A stretch of 64,000 nt of DNA from Hanleya hanleyi (Eukaryota; Mollusca; Polyplacophora; Lepidopleurida; Hanleyidae): NCBI GenBank assembly GCA_036873755.1, contig JAVTVY010033740.1:62001-126000 (forward strand), read 5' to 3'. This document shows, one piece after another, positions 1 to 13,000 of the stretch (position 1 is the stretch's first letter; every line of letters begins with the position of its first letter). The notes below the pieces were generated by a model that saw nothing but the letters and a program-made list of their open reading frames with translations, was not told where the DNA came from and made no database searches. The translations under genes and the position numbers were made by a program.

Positions 1-681
1 CTGCATACTCTGGAAATGAAGCTGCCCCATCTCGTGGTTTGTATATGAAAAGTTTTCCAGACCGATTCCACTATCTGATAAAGAGTGAAGTAATCGAAAT
101 GAACAGACCAGGGAATGCTATCTGCATGTTATTAGCACAGTGCACTAATGAGTATGCATCTGAGTACGAATTGGATGACTAAACGGAAAAGATATAGCTT
201 TCTTTTGATGTTATCGATCTAGAATGGGAGATAGAGATAATGGGCGGGAATAGATATTAATTTGTAAGTTATTTGCGTTCCAATCTTCCCAGACTCCACC
301 TTGGGCAGAGGTGGTTCTGATCAGTGTAGGCTGCTCTTTTATCAGGTATGCTTCAATTTAAAAGTTGTAATGCTACAATAAGAGTGCAACTGCCAATCTG
401 ATTGTCAAGCCTGTTCTCTCAGATAACACACCGACATTGGAAAACCTTGATATTAGGTTTCACGCAAGGTTGTATGACGGCCACTTTTCAGTCGTCATAT
501 TCAAGATATATCGGAAATATTATTTCTTCTGAACTTTGTATTCAAGAATATGACCTGTCGCGACAGAAAATATGACTATAGTTGAACATCGACGAAGAAG
601 AACGTGTCTTCCAAAGTTTGAGGAGTTTCAGAATACATGGATGAAGAATTTTATACATATGATCTTTGAATGTGGACTTAC
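1..681 (-). other. Intron of the GABA-B receptor-like gene (partial)
   Basis: This is the sequence downstream of the exon 6 donor. No further exon of the family and no repeat that I recognise is visible before the window edge. Confidence 0.6.
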
Positions 682-1033
682 CTGAACTGGTCAAGTTGGT
701 CAGTGTGGCATTTAGAGCCAGTGCAATGGCCCAGGTACAGTCATAACTCAGAGAAGCTTTGATGTCTCCGAAATATCTTTCCCCGTTAGTTTTGTTTGTG
801 TAAGCTTCCAGGAATTCTGTAGGGCTATATCCGGCTATACCTCTTTCCTCTCGGGGATTCAGGTAAATTGTTCTGATTGCAAAATGTCCCTCAATTGCTT
901 CAGTGAGCTGAATTATGGTACAGTCGACCTCGTTTTTTATCTTGCTGTCGTTTAATTTCAACCACCAAGATTCCTCCAACCAACCAGTTATGAACCAGAC
1001 GACTTTCGCACCGTATAGCTTCTGTTTATACGC
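682..1033 (-). CDS. GABA-B receptor-like exon 6 (last exon in window)
   Basis: The exon is 352 nt long with acceptor TTTCTATAG|GCGTAT and donor GTTCAG|GTAAGT, leaving phase 1. It encodes AYKQKLYGAKVVWFITGW, then LEESWW, an EAIEGHF segment, LNPREERGIAGYSP and SLSYDCTWAIALALN. W253 matches the conserved ligand Trp. K327, just before ASLSYD, stands where GABBR1 has the Glu that holds the GABA amine. Sequons NKT, NAT and NLT are present. The next exon is not seen in 1-681. Confidence 0.9.
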
Positions 1034-4000
1034 CTATAGAAACAACATTAGAACAGGTCAGTTGACCCAAAAGCTTCAAGTGTGAACACAATCCCCAATT
1101 TTAATATAACATAATCTGGACATCGATGGGAGCGCCATCTGCGACATTCAGTAGCCATTCGTCGTTCACAAATAATTTTGGCATAGATTATCTGCAGTTC
1201 GACATTCATAAGGCAGCATACCATAATTATCAAATATCTTCCTAATTCTGTCCGGACAATTATTTAAACGTATATGGAATATATATATATATCTAAAGTG
1301 AAATCCGACAATCCAAAATGGGGCAAGGGTTTTCATATTTTTTTTTATGATTTAAAGTTTTAGAGGTATATCCAAAGGTTCCGATGAATCTCCGTCATGA
1401 TTTTTCATCGGTTGCTCAAGCGAACGTGACGGATCTTTGGAAGTATTGCTGATGGTATCACGCTTCATCTACTTGACTACCCGCTGTAACATCTCAGATG
1501 CTATAGATATTGAGTTCAAATAGATAAAACATGTATATACCGGTAAAGCCGATCAGACTGTTCATACAAATATACAAAAGATGCAGCAAATCCTGATCCA
1601 AAATTCCAGGTATGATTTTGAGGCATCGATCGATCCTCGTTACCAAGAGTAAGCATACTTTGTAATCTGAGCATTATCGTCAACAACATATGCGGACCAT
1701 TAGAGAGAAAATGAGCCATGTTTTCATTCCCAAGTCGAGTAGCGTTACCAACGAGTGTATGCCTATCGGCGTCATCTTAATATCCAGGAATACAAGACAT
1801 GTAGTTTTGTAGAGTATGTAATTTGTTGGATGCCGACAGGATCTTATGAAATATTCGGATAGAAGAAATGTGTGTGGATAGCTAGACATTTCAGCCTGAA
1901 TACATACGATTGTCGCCGTCTTTGATGAAGAATAGAAAACGATGAGAGAACCATGGTTCTGCCAAGAAATTACGAGTATTCCAATTAAAATATCACCAAA
2001 TTTGTGACTGTCCTATATATCATGTATATATTGTCATAACGTTAGAAACCTACTTTGTTCAACAGAACACTTATATATTGATGTATCCACTAGACCGACT
2101 GATAATTACCACATAATACACGAGCAGCGCCACCCAGAATAATGACAAACCCATTAACAACCTTATGCCTTTGTCATTATTCGGAGTTAAACTACTCGTG
2201 TATTCGATGATTTTGTATATATCTGGAACGAATAAATTGAGCATAAGCACGGAAAAGCGTTTCACACAGACACGAAATAAATTGTGTTACAATGCCAGGC
2301 TTTTAAATAACAGCATATGAAATGCATCCCATATTGCGTCTGACTCAAAGATAGTACCAATCGCATTTTCAAAATCCCTTTGTGGAATTAGTGCAACGCA
2401 GAATACTTTCAGTGAAGACGAAATTGTCGCATGTAGAGTTTGGTCACAAACAACACCGAGTCGGAATATTATATAGTACCCTTCATACAGTTATGATAGG
2501 AACACCAATGTAAAGTACTGTAAACCTTGTCCTATATCAGTATGTTGTAACGTTGAAAAGCATTTTCACAATTATGCTGGTTAACCAGGTGACAACTCTT
2601 GTATGTCATTCCAGGAATTTTCATTCCGCCAACAAAAATATCAACAGCTTGAGGGGAGCTATTCTGCGTTATGCATTTGTATGCTCTTTCGTAGTGGAAC
2701 AGAAATTTGATAATCCACTGGACTAGTTTATCAAGATAATTTACAAGCCTATTTTACTAATTATCAGGTCAACACAATCAATATGGAATTGCGCGTCCAG
2801 TGTTTGTATTCGATGTACATGTATATACCCATGAGGATACGGGACGATGTACGGTATGGATTTAGTCTGATGGTATCACAGATAATTTCCGGACTCCTAG
2901 CTTAAGCAAGCGAAGTCCGGAACAATATTAAATAGAAATTCTCCAGTAGCAGTGCTTGTAAAATACATGAACCAAGTATGATATATTCCGAAGGACAGCT
3001 ATATTAATGGGAATCTTGGCATATGTGCACACTTCTCAGTCAATTATTATAAACATTCGCCAGATATCGTCCATTACGTGTTTTATATATCATACTCTTA
3101 TTTGATTATATATGATAATACTAAGTCAGCAATGATCATTTTATAATAACATAGACATTCTCTCTACTGATAGAATCAAATCGCGACTGAGATTTACCTG
3201 GGCCTGTTTTCCCCGGTTTATGAGTACAGTGGAAGATAACCTATTTCTCGGGGTCGTTTGCATGTAGATGTGGAGAACCAATTTAGATGTCAATAGCCGA
3301 CCTGTCTGAAACTTGTTATGACAGATAACATCGCACACACCGAGATCAGGTCGATGTTCATTTCTCGCACATAGATTCAAATTGTCAATTTCATAGAGCT
3401 ATGATTATGAAATCTCGCTTGACGAGCTCGCGAGAAATAGAGCTTTTATGTACTTCTGATTAACTTAAGTTTCATACTGGTATTAGGCATTAAAGAAATT
3501 TGAGTGCATATCTAGTAATATGTAAAAAGGGCACTTGCGAAGGACTAGAAATATGCAAAGAGATTGACAGTGACACACATCAAGAATAAAACTGTCAACT
3601 CATTTATGTCTTCTTCTGTGTCCCTGCCCAGTGTTGGATTAACCAATCCTTGTAGAACAACGTGGATGACATCACATTCATTTAAAAAAAAAAAAAATTG
3701 TCAGTGATTAGGATAGTATAGAACATCATCATGTCTTGCTGATGTCTTGCTAACGTCATTGAAAACTGTTGATCACGTCACAGCTTGTGTTTTTATTATT
3801 TTCATTTCATGCACATTTGGAATTGGTGCTAAATATCTTACGAAATATGTATCTCGATAATTGGCGCGAAAATTATTTTATGGGCGACAGTTGAATATTA
3901 ACTGTCGGATCTGACGCTTCCTATGGCAATGAGCTTCTTACCTCACAGAATACTTTGTAAGCCATATCTTGGTAGAAGTCGCCGATGATGATTCTCGCGT

Positions 4001-7000
4001 CATGTTTCTGAATAGAAATACAAAGAACAAATCATTAGAGTATAAAATTGTAAAATTGGAATGGGGGAGTTTGACGTATGTGCACTGATATTAAGGAAAT
4101 AATCTGGCCGTGGGAATTCATACAATAAGTCATTTTTTTCCCTCGGATACATCTTGACACGGCCTATTATTTGTATAATTAACTGATGGATTATGGATTC
4201 ATTAATACCGTACGGGTATTGTGTCGGATAATGGACAATCGTTCAAAACTGCAATACCACATAATCGACTTTTTACTGCCAGAGCCGTAATTTCTAAACT
4301 ATAACGAGGCTTTCTGATTCCGTCTTTTGTTATAGATATATATGAGCAAATGTACGTGACATCAGAATCATTTATCTTTGTTCTGATTTGTTCTTGTGTT
4401 TTGTTTGCGAATTAAGCACAACGAATGCGTACAGATAAATAGTGTGTGTATATAGCGATGAGAACAAATGGCTGGTATCTCCAGTTCTCTCTTATTAACG
4501 ACTATCCTGGCTCGATATATCATCAATTGAAACTAGAGACTATCATTTCTTGAGACGTAACTATAGAGTAAAATTCCAGTTAACAAAGACAGGCGGAAAG
4601 GAAAACTGCGCAAGATTTTAATGACACGATATCGGTCAAATATTCCGGCAATGTAAATACCTTTCGATAGCGTCAATCCTGGTTTAAACAATATTTTATT
4701 CCAACAATATAATGGAATGGGATCGGTGAACAGGAAAGCCTATATTAACTCCTCTCAGCTCTTAGCGTCAATCCTGCATAGTTTAGGGAGCTATCTCCTA
4801 GACTGGCATGGTGAATTTTAGAATTTTGGGAACTTTGTTTGCCCCATCGTTTTGTAGGCCAATTAAGATAGTGTTTTCGCCATTTGGCTATTGTTACATG
4901 TATATGCCACCCTCCACTGCTTTATGAAAGAAAAGCTCATGTAAAAAACTTTGATGAAATGTGATAACGACGAAATAAAGATTTGACTATTTCAGAGCAC
5001 ACATACGCGCGTGGTGTTATTCCCTTGGTTTCATCCGTTATATTGATCAGTAAACGTTTGATATGTAAACATTTTTGTACGTAAATATAACTGGTATGTA
5101 CAGTTCCTGTTCTTACCATCTCGAGCAAGTGCGTTTGAACTTCACACTTAAACCAACGCCCAACCAATAATACAAAGATACTAATGTTCAAATTCATTAT
5201 TGTGTGTGTCTTTTATCGCAAGAGCAGGCCAAACATAATACTATCCGATCACCATGAGCTATGATCGTTGTGACGTTAGCTCCGGTGGCGCCTTCCTCTA
5301 CTGTATCCGATCAAGGTTCTGGCGCCAAGTCATTCTGCATCTGTAGTTGTTGAGAAAATGCTGCGCGGATCAAATGTTTCAAAGCCATTAGTCACAAACA
5401 ATAAAATAATTCGATTCTGTATGACCTTACCTTTATATTCAAGCCTTGTTTATCAGAAACTGCCCAGTTTTGGCTTCACTGGAGACCGAAACTCGCGCGA
5501 TCTGCAGAGCCGTTACGAGTAATGTGAGTGAGTGAGTTAGGGTTTAACGTCGCATTCAGCGGTAGTTCGGTCATATAGCGACGATGTAACCCACTACGAT
5601 ATGATTAGTTGGACATGTGTGACTATCCATGTACAGCCTTCATGTAGAGGAAATAAATCTTTCCCTCGTGGCAACAGACATGTTAACGAGTAATTCAAAA
5701 CGGAAGTGGTCACGCTGCCGTACAAAATCGAATTATTTTATTGCTTATGACTAATGGCTTCGAAAAATATGAGCCGCCTAGTATTTTTCCAACAACGACA
5801 GCTGGAGAATGGTTTGGCAAGGGAGTCTTGATCTCACACATTTGAGAAGGGCCACATCGGAGCTATTGTGATGTGTACAAGTATAGCATGTCCGTGAAAC
5901 ATGCTATTTCTAAAAAAATTAAATGTACGCGAAAATGGAATAATAGTATATTTGATATGGTTGAGATTCAAAGATCACAAAAAGCATTGTCAAAACCTGC
6001 AGATCGCGGGAATAAGATGTCGCTAAAATAAGTGTAGCCAAATATCAGCCTGTAGGATCATGACTATTTTGTCATTTTTACGTCAAACCGAGTTCCCACA
6101 CACTTTGCATATCAATTTTTGCTCCCGATGAGTCTCCATTAGCGGAACACTTACCTTTAGGTTTTCTATTTGTGTTCTGGGATCATTTCTGAATATCTCA
6201 GACGTTATCACCGTCATATTGTTGCCACTCAGATCGTCCAGTAAGTCGTCTAAAATCTAACCAAAGATAATTATCATGAGATTCGACAACCACTTTAGTT
6301 ATCAAGTAAACATGGAGTGTTTAACCAATATAACCTGGTTCACTTGCATATAAACATCAGATCTGACAACGCGAATTCTTGCGTTATCAAACTTTGTAAC
6401 GCCTTGTTTCTCGTACTGTTTGGATGGTGAAGGGAAGTGGAGATAGTATTGATCTTCCCCGGAAATATGTTTGTATTCTTTCAAACTGAGCTAAGAACCA
6501 TCTAATGGTCTAATACAAGATCACCGTCTATTACAAGATCTTCATGGTGTTAACACGAACAGCCACAACTGAAGCATTATTCGATACACTGTACTCTAGA
6601 AAACCTCGAAATTATTTTGATACTAAAATCCTGGTCGGAGATAAGAATGTGACGATGGGTGAATTATAGCTTGATGTCTTGGTGGCATCAGTGAATATGG
6701 TCGTCTATTCCTTGGCAGAAACGTTTTAGATTTGTGTTATTCATGCATTGGAAAAGTAGCTCGATTATGGACACGTGAATTATTTGTGGACAACCACTGT
6801 CTACTAAATGTAGGATACTGTCGCTTTTATTGATGGGTTTATCTGTCGCATCAAATTATTCATACCTACCTAATATGAAACGGGTAAAGACTATACACAC
6901 CGACAAAAGGATATGGTCATTCTCACCATATATTTTGTGACACAGTCGTGACCGATCATACTTCATATGGTCAAATATCCTGCTTGACCACGACTGATGT

Positions 7001-10000
7001 GGTTAGATTGGGTATTTGTCCAGGCTGACCATATACTTCTGACAGTGTAGAGTGAAGATTTTTTGGGGATTGTAGACGTGCACTTACCGTTGAAAACAAC
7101 TCCAGCGACTGGTGAATGGTGGCTACCTTATTCCACCCAAACTGCTTGATAATTTCCACACGAGCAGGGTTGACTTTGGTATCCGGAGCGTTCAGCCTGA
7201 AAAACCGGGGGAAACGACTCTTGTCCGACAAGGCTGGCGATGTGGAGATATACGATATCTGCATTCAGAACGATATTGGGTATAAAACGTAACTTTATAA
7301 CAGTCTTTATAACTTTTTGAACAGTCACAATCAAAGGATAACTGAGATAAATACTTTTTATGCAAAGAACAGCTTCATATCTTGCTGACATCATTTAAAA
7401 GTGTTGACCGCTTTTCTCTTGTAAGAAACAATCTTGTGTTTTCATTACTGTTATTTCATAACACATTCGGACTTGGTGCTCACTGTCCTACGCAATATGT
7501 TTTTCGATTATTGATGTGGAAATTCTGATATGGACGACGGCTGAATATTGAATGTCGGATATGTCTCTTACTATTGTAAATACACATGCTGTATGTATGG
7601 GAACGTCGCAGTGTGCCATTTACAATTACAACCAAATAATATACTGTCAGTTGTATTGCTTTTATAGTTGATGTTATTGTATTCACTCCTCGATCCCCCT
7701 GAACAGTTGTGTAATGATTTCTCAGTTCCATCAGAATCTTGGGAATTGTGATCCATCAATCAAAGCATTTTCCCCTTAGCTCAGAATCCGCAAGAATTCC
7801 TACAGGACACTTACATTATTTTAAATAATCCTACAGGATATCAGCCAAATCCAGCTGACTATAGGATTTACCCGATGGTCCTACACGATCCTCCAGGATT
7901 TAGGTTGGTGAAGAACGTCAACAGGCGGGATGGAAAATTTATTATATCTTCGTTTTGATATTCGGTGATATTTTGATATTTGAAGAATATTTCTAATCCC
8001 ACATAGTCCAACAGCAAAATTGGTATTTTTTTTCTCAAACCTATCGTGAAGGTATCCGGAGCATTAGGAGGTATTAGGCATTGGCAACATACCTACATAC
8101 CATGTAAATTGAAAGCGAAGGAACCCTCCTGGCACCCCTGAGCACTTTGATACTGTTTCAACCACAGGACAAAATAACTGATATTCTAGGAATGAGAATA
8201 ATTTCATCAATACCTTGATTCTAGATAGATAAAATTTGCTAGACTGGGATAACTTTAGTATTGAGATCATAGACGTCGTCTATCCATCTACCAAGGATCC
8301 TCCGTTGGATTTGAGAGAACAATCCGAGAGCGGGAACTATTCTGGGTGCTAGAACTTGGGTCAGTGTAACCGTATGGTTTAAATGATAATGCCAGTGGGT
8401 TCGGCAATGTTACAAACCGCCATTCAAATTTATCCAATATTACCGAGGTAAGCAACGCTGTACCAAACTATTTTAAGTTCACAGAACCTCCTTGCAGATC
8501 ACAGAACCTCCTTGCATTTCATAAAAGTCTATAAATCTATAACCACCAAAACAGTCAATTACTCTAATGCTGTCAAGGAGTTTGACTGGAACTTATACAC
8601 ATCGGGAGGCTATAGTTGTTATTGTGAATCGTCGAACACCATGCAAACGTATTGTGACTGGTAACCTTGATGTAATGAGTGATGAGGACATAAAATTACT
8701 CCTGATGAAGGGACCTATATATAGAGAGCCGAGAAGAATAAATCTGAAGGCCGACCAGAAGATAGTCCTGTCTGCATCGGAACAGTACGTTATTGATTGG
8801 TCTAAGCGAGAAAAAGTTGAACCTACAGTACTCGCTGATTGGCTGGACCTCACCAAGAGCAAGGTCGTTGAAACAATCCGCCATATTGACAGAAGTACAC
8901 TTCCCCAAACAAACAAGTACTGAGAAACCTCAATTCGCCAGAAGTTCTAGCAAATCTCCAGAGTAAATTCGTTATAGTCCCAGCAGACAAAGCTCCAAAT
9001 AATATAATATTCATATGTAAATATTAGTATTACCAGGTGCTGGTTAACCCTATCTGACCTGGGCTTTTTGGGACGTATCCTGGCCTGGGGGGGGGGCGAA
9101 ATGACCACTCTTAATTATTTTTCTTCTTTCTTGAGCTAGGGTGCTGAAACTTACAACACTATAACCTTGGGTCAAGCTCTACCAGAAAATGTAAAAAATC
9201 CAAGATGGCCGCTTTGACGACGTCACAGTAAAATAGATTTTGTCCGCTTTTCATCGCGGAAAAGCAGAAATTGTAAAGAAATATGACGAAAAAAATCACT
9301 TTTCTGGTACCCCACGTGGTCGCCATCTTGAATTTACCCATGATTATCTGCTCAGACGATCATGCAAATAGGCTCAAAATGACCCCAATATGATAAGCGA
9401 TAAAGTCACGGAGTTTCAGTTCTGCATTGTTTGTCGTTCCGGAGATAGCGCAGAAGGTTTAGGAGGGGGGGGGGGGCGACATTTCGCCCCCCCCCCTCCC
9501 CTCCAGGCCAGGTAGGATTAAAAAATTGAGTTTAAACATATCATCAAATACGTCTGCTTACTCCCAAACTGCATTTACTCTGGAAGATTTATTTAACAAT
9601 CACAAAACGTTTCTCCGGGAAAGAGGTATTTGTCTTCCAACCAATCATAATGACATACCAAAGGTATACTGGACTCCCAAAATGCATAAATCACCATACA
9701 AAGCCAGATTCATAGCTAGTTCTAGAAGCTGCATCACCAAGCTTCTTTCAACCTTGTGTCCGAGGGCCTTTTAGGAGATAAAGCATTTTGGGAAAGGTAT
9801 TGCGCCACTATTTCTAAAAACTCTGGCGTTGAATGTTGGATATTGAAAAAATCTAAATGTCCTACGGAAGGACTTGATGCTAAAGGTCACATACCGTACA
9901 GACATGTATCCACATGGGATTTCTCGACTCTCTATACAACAATCCCTCATCAGGACCTTATTGACCGTCTAAGTTCATTAATAGTATCTGTGCTCAAGAA

Positions 10001-13000
10001 AACTGATCGTAGATATATTAATGTCGGAAGCCATAAAGCATTCTTTAGCACTACTACATACAAGAGATATCATTCATGGGATGTTTCTTTGTTTATAGAG
10101 TTGCTTGAGTTTCTCATTAAAAAAATCTATGTGAAATTTGGCAACACAATATATCAATAGAATATAGGTATTCCAATGGGTACTGATTTTGCACCCCTGT
10201 TGGCTGACCTATATCTGTTCTCTTATGAATATGACTATATGCAGACGCTTTCAAAAAAAGATCAATTCAAAGCCCGTTCCTTCCCACTCACCAAACGCTA
10301 TGTAGACGATCTTCTCGCTGGGGATAATCACTAAATAAATGGCATATTAAAGGATATATATCCACATTTACTGGATTTGAAGGAAACTGCAGATAGCCCT
10401 ACAGGTACATCATATTTAGACCTACATCTCTACAAAAATGAAGCGAGCCTTCTCTCTCGTCGACTTTATGAGAAAATAGATGATTACAATTTCGACATTG
10501 TAAACTATCCCTTTCTGGACAGTAATATGGCGTATATATATCTCGTCTAGTTGCATTTGCTAGATCCTGTGTTAAATGTGACGATTTTAATCAACGTAAC
10601 AAATCATTGTTGCAGAAAGTTATAAAACAGAGCTATATAACCAAACGCTTTCACCCAAAGTTTCTCCAATTTGGCGATACATATCGCATGATGATAGCAC
10701 AATACGAGCGTAGCGTGCAAGATCTATGGCGTTACGTTTCGTAACTTGTATCTAATTCCGCTTAACCCGGGGCTAGGGGCCGTATGAACCCATGTACTTC
10801 AGATCCTCATGATGTTCATATGAACAGGCGCAATCAAAGCGTGACTGAGATACATCATTCTCTAGATGAGGACTTTTCAACGAATATTATGGATTAAGAA
10901 TACTGATCCGCTATAGGGATTTAATATTTTTGGAACATCATAATGTCTTCCCGGTATCACTGAAAAATGTTGACCGCTTCTCTCTTGCAGAAAACTAGCC
11001 TATGTTTATGTATACTATGATTGTCATTGTGAATTTGGTGCTAATACTGTTATATGGAATATGAAATAGGTCTTTGGATTATGGACGCGGATATTCTTTA
11101 ATAGACGACGGCTGTGATGTGATTGACGACCAAGCGCTTGTAATTACCTCTGAATCAAGCTTTATGATTTAGACGGCACGTATTATTTAGATCTATATCT
11201 CCATAAAAATGAAGCGGGCCTTCTCTCTCGTCGACTTTACGACAAACGAGATGATTACAATTTCGACATCGTAAACTATCCTATCTGGACAGTAATATAC
11301 CAGAGGGAGCTGCATATGGCGTATATATAACTCGCCTAGTAGCATTTGCTAGATCCTGTGTTAAATGCGACGATTTTAATCAACGTCACAAAACATTATT
11401 GTAGAAACTTATAAAACAGGGCTATGCCATCAAGCCCCTTCACTCGAAGTTCTCAAATTTGGCGATACATATCGCATGCTGATAGCAAAATACGAGCGTA
11501 GCGTGCAAGATCTATGGCGTTTCGTTCGTAACTTTTGTCTAATTCCGCTTAACCCGGGGCTAGGGGCCGTATGAACCTATATATTTCTAGATCCTACTAG
11601 TGTTCATATGAACATGCACAATCAAACCGTGACTGAGATACATTATAGTCTAGATCACGACTTTACAGCGAAATGATCATATGGATTCATAATACTGATC
11701 CTGAATGCGACGTTAAACCTTAATTCTCTCCCTCTCTCCATAATACTGATCAGCGATACGGATTTGATATTTTTGGAACATCATTATATTTTGCTGGCAT
11801 CACTGAAAACTGTTGACCGCTTCTCTCTTGCAGAAAACCAGCCTAGTTGTATTTATACTATGATTTATTCCTCTAATGTGGTGCTAACGCTATTATATGA
11901 ATTAGGTCTTTGGACTATGGACGCGGAAATTCTTTCATGGACGATGGCTGAATATTGAATGACGGATTAGACTCTTGTATATTAGCTGTAAATGTAAAAC
12001 AGATGGCCGATCTGGTAGCGTCACAGTGACGTTATTTTCTAGGAAGTGCATTTCTTAGGTGAATTTAATCGATTTTTCCGACACTTTAAACTTCGAACCA
12101 TTGAAAGATGACTGGTTCGGGTGACGGAAAAATTGGAAGCTATTTATAAGATATATTTGCCTGATCACCGAGTGCCTATGGCAGCCTTATCAGCTTAGGT
12201 GGAGATTACTGCCCTGACCGTTAATCTTTTCCATGATCCTTTATAAACTTCTCACATGCAATGTTAGTCATCCATGTGTTTATCCCTTATCAACTGTATA
12301 TTCTTCACACATTTTAGTGTTAACATTTTGTCAACTTTATCAAGGAAGCTACTTCAGATTTAATCTGCAATCACCCATTGTCTATACCCGGTTCAGAGGA
12401 TTAATAGATTGCACTCAATCAATTTCAAATTTAATTGGCGTGTGCAGCTGCAAAGCAGCTATGTACGCCAATAGCCATACATTGAGTTTGCTTTAAAAAA
12501 AACTTTTCATTTTTCAGGTTTACATAAATAGACAATAGAGTTGAATATCTGTGTAAGATGTTAAAGTATGAAGCAAAGAGAGCTTCCACAGATAGTATTA
12601 TTATTAGCTTAGAATATTTAGAATAGGAATGGTACATAAATATCAACAGCAAGTACTTGTATATATCTCACATTGACCCAATTCTATAAAATGTTAAAAA
12701 CTCATTAAAAAGGCCAATATAATATACACAATATAAATAAGTATACCATATATATATATAAGCATATCAAATACTTTTAAGTTATAAATATGCTATTATT
12801 ATCTAAATCGGCAAGTGCGTAACATATAATTAGCAACTGCCTTAAAAACTTTATCTCTGTTTCGTTCTGGGTTAGAACATGCTCAAAAACTGGATTAAAT
12901 ACACACTAGACCTACATGTACTCACTGTTTAGATTATCCTTTAATATACTTGACATGACTCGCTCATGAACATATTGTGCTATTGTTGTTTTGTGACCTT

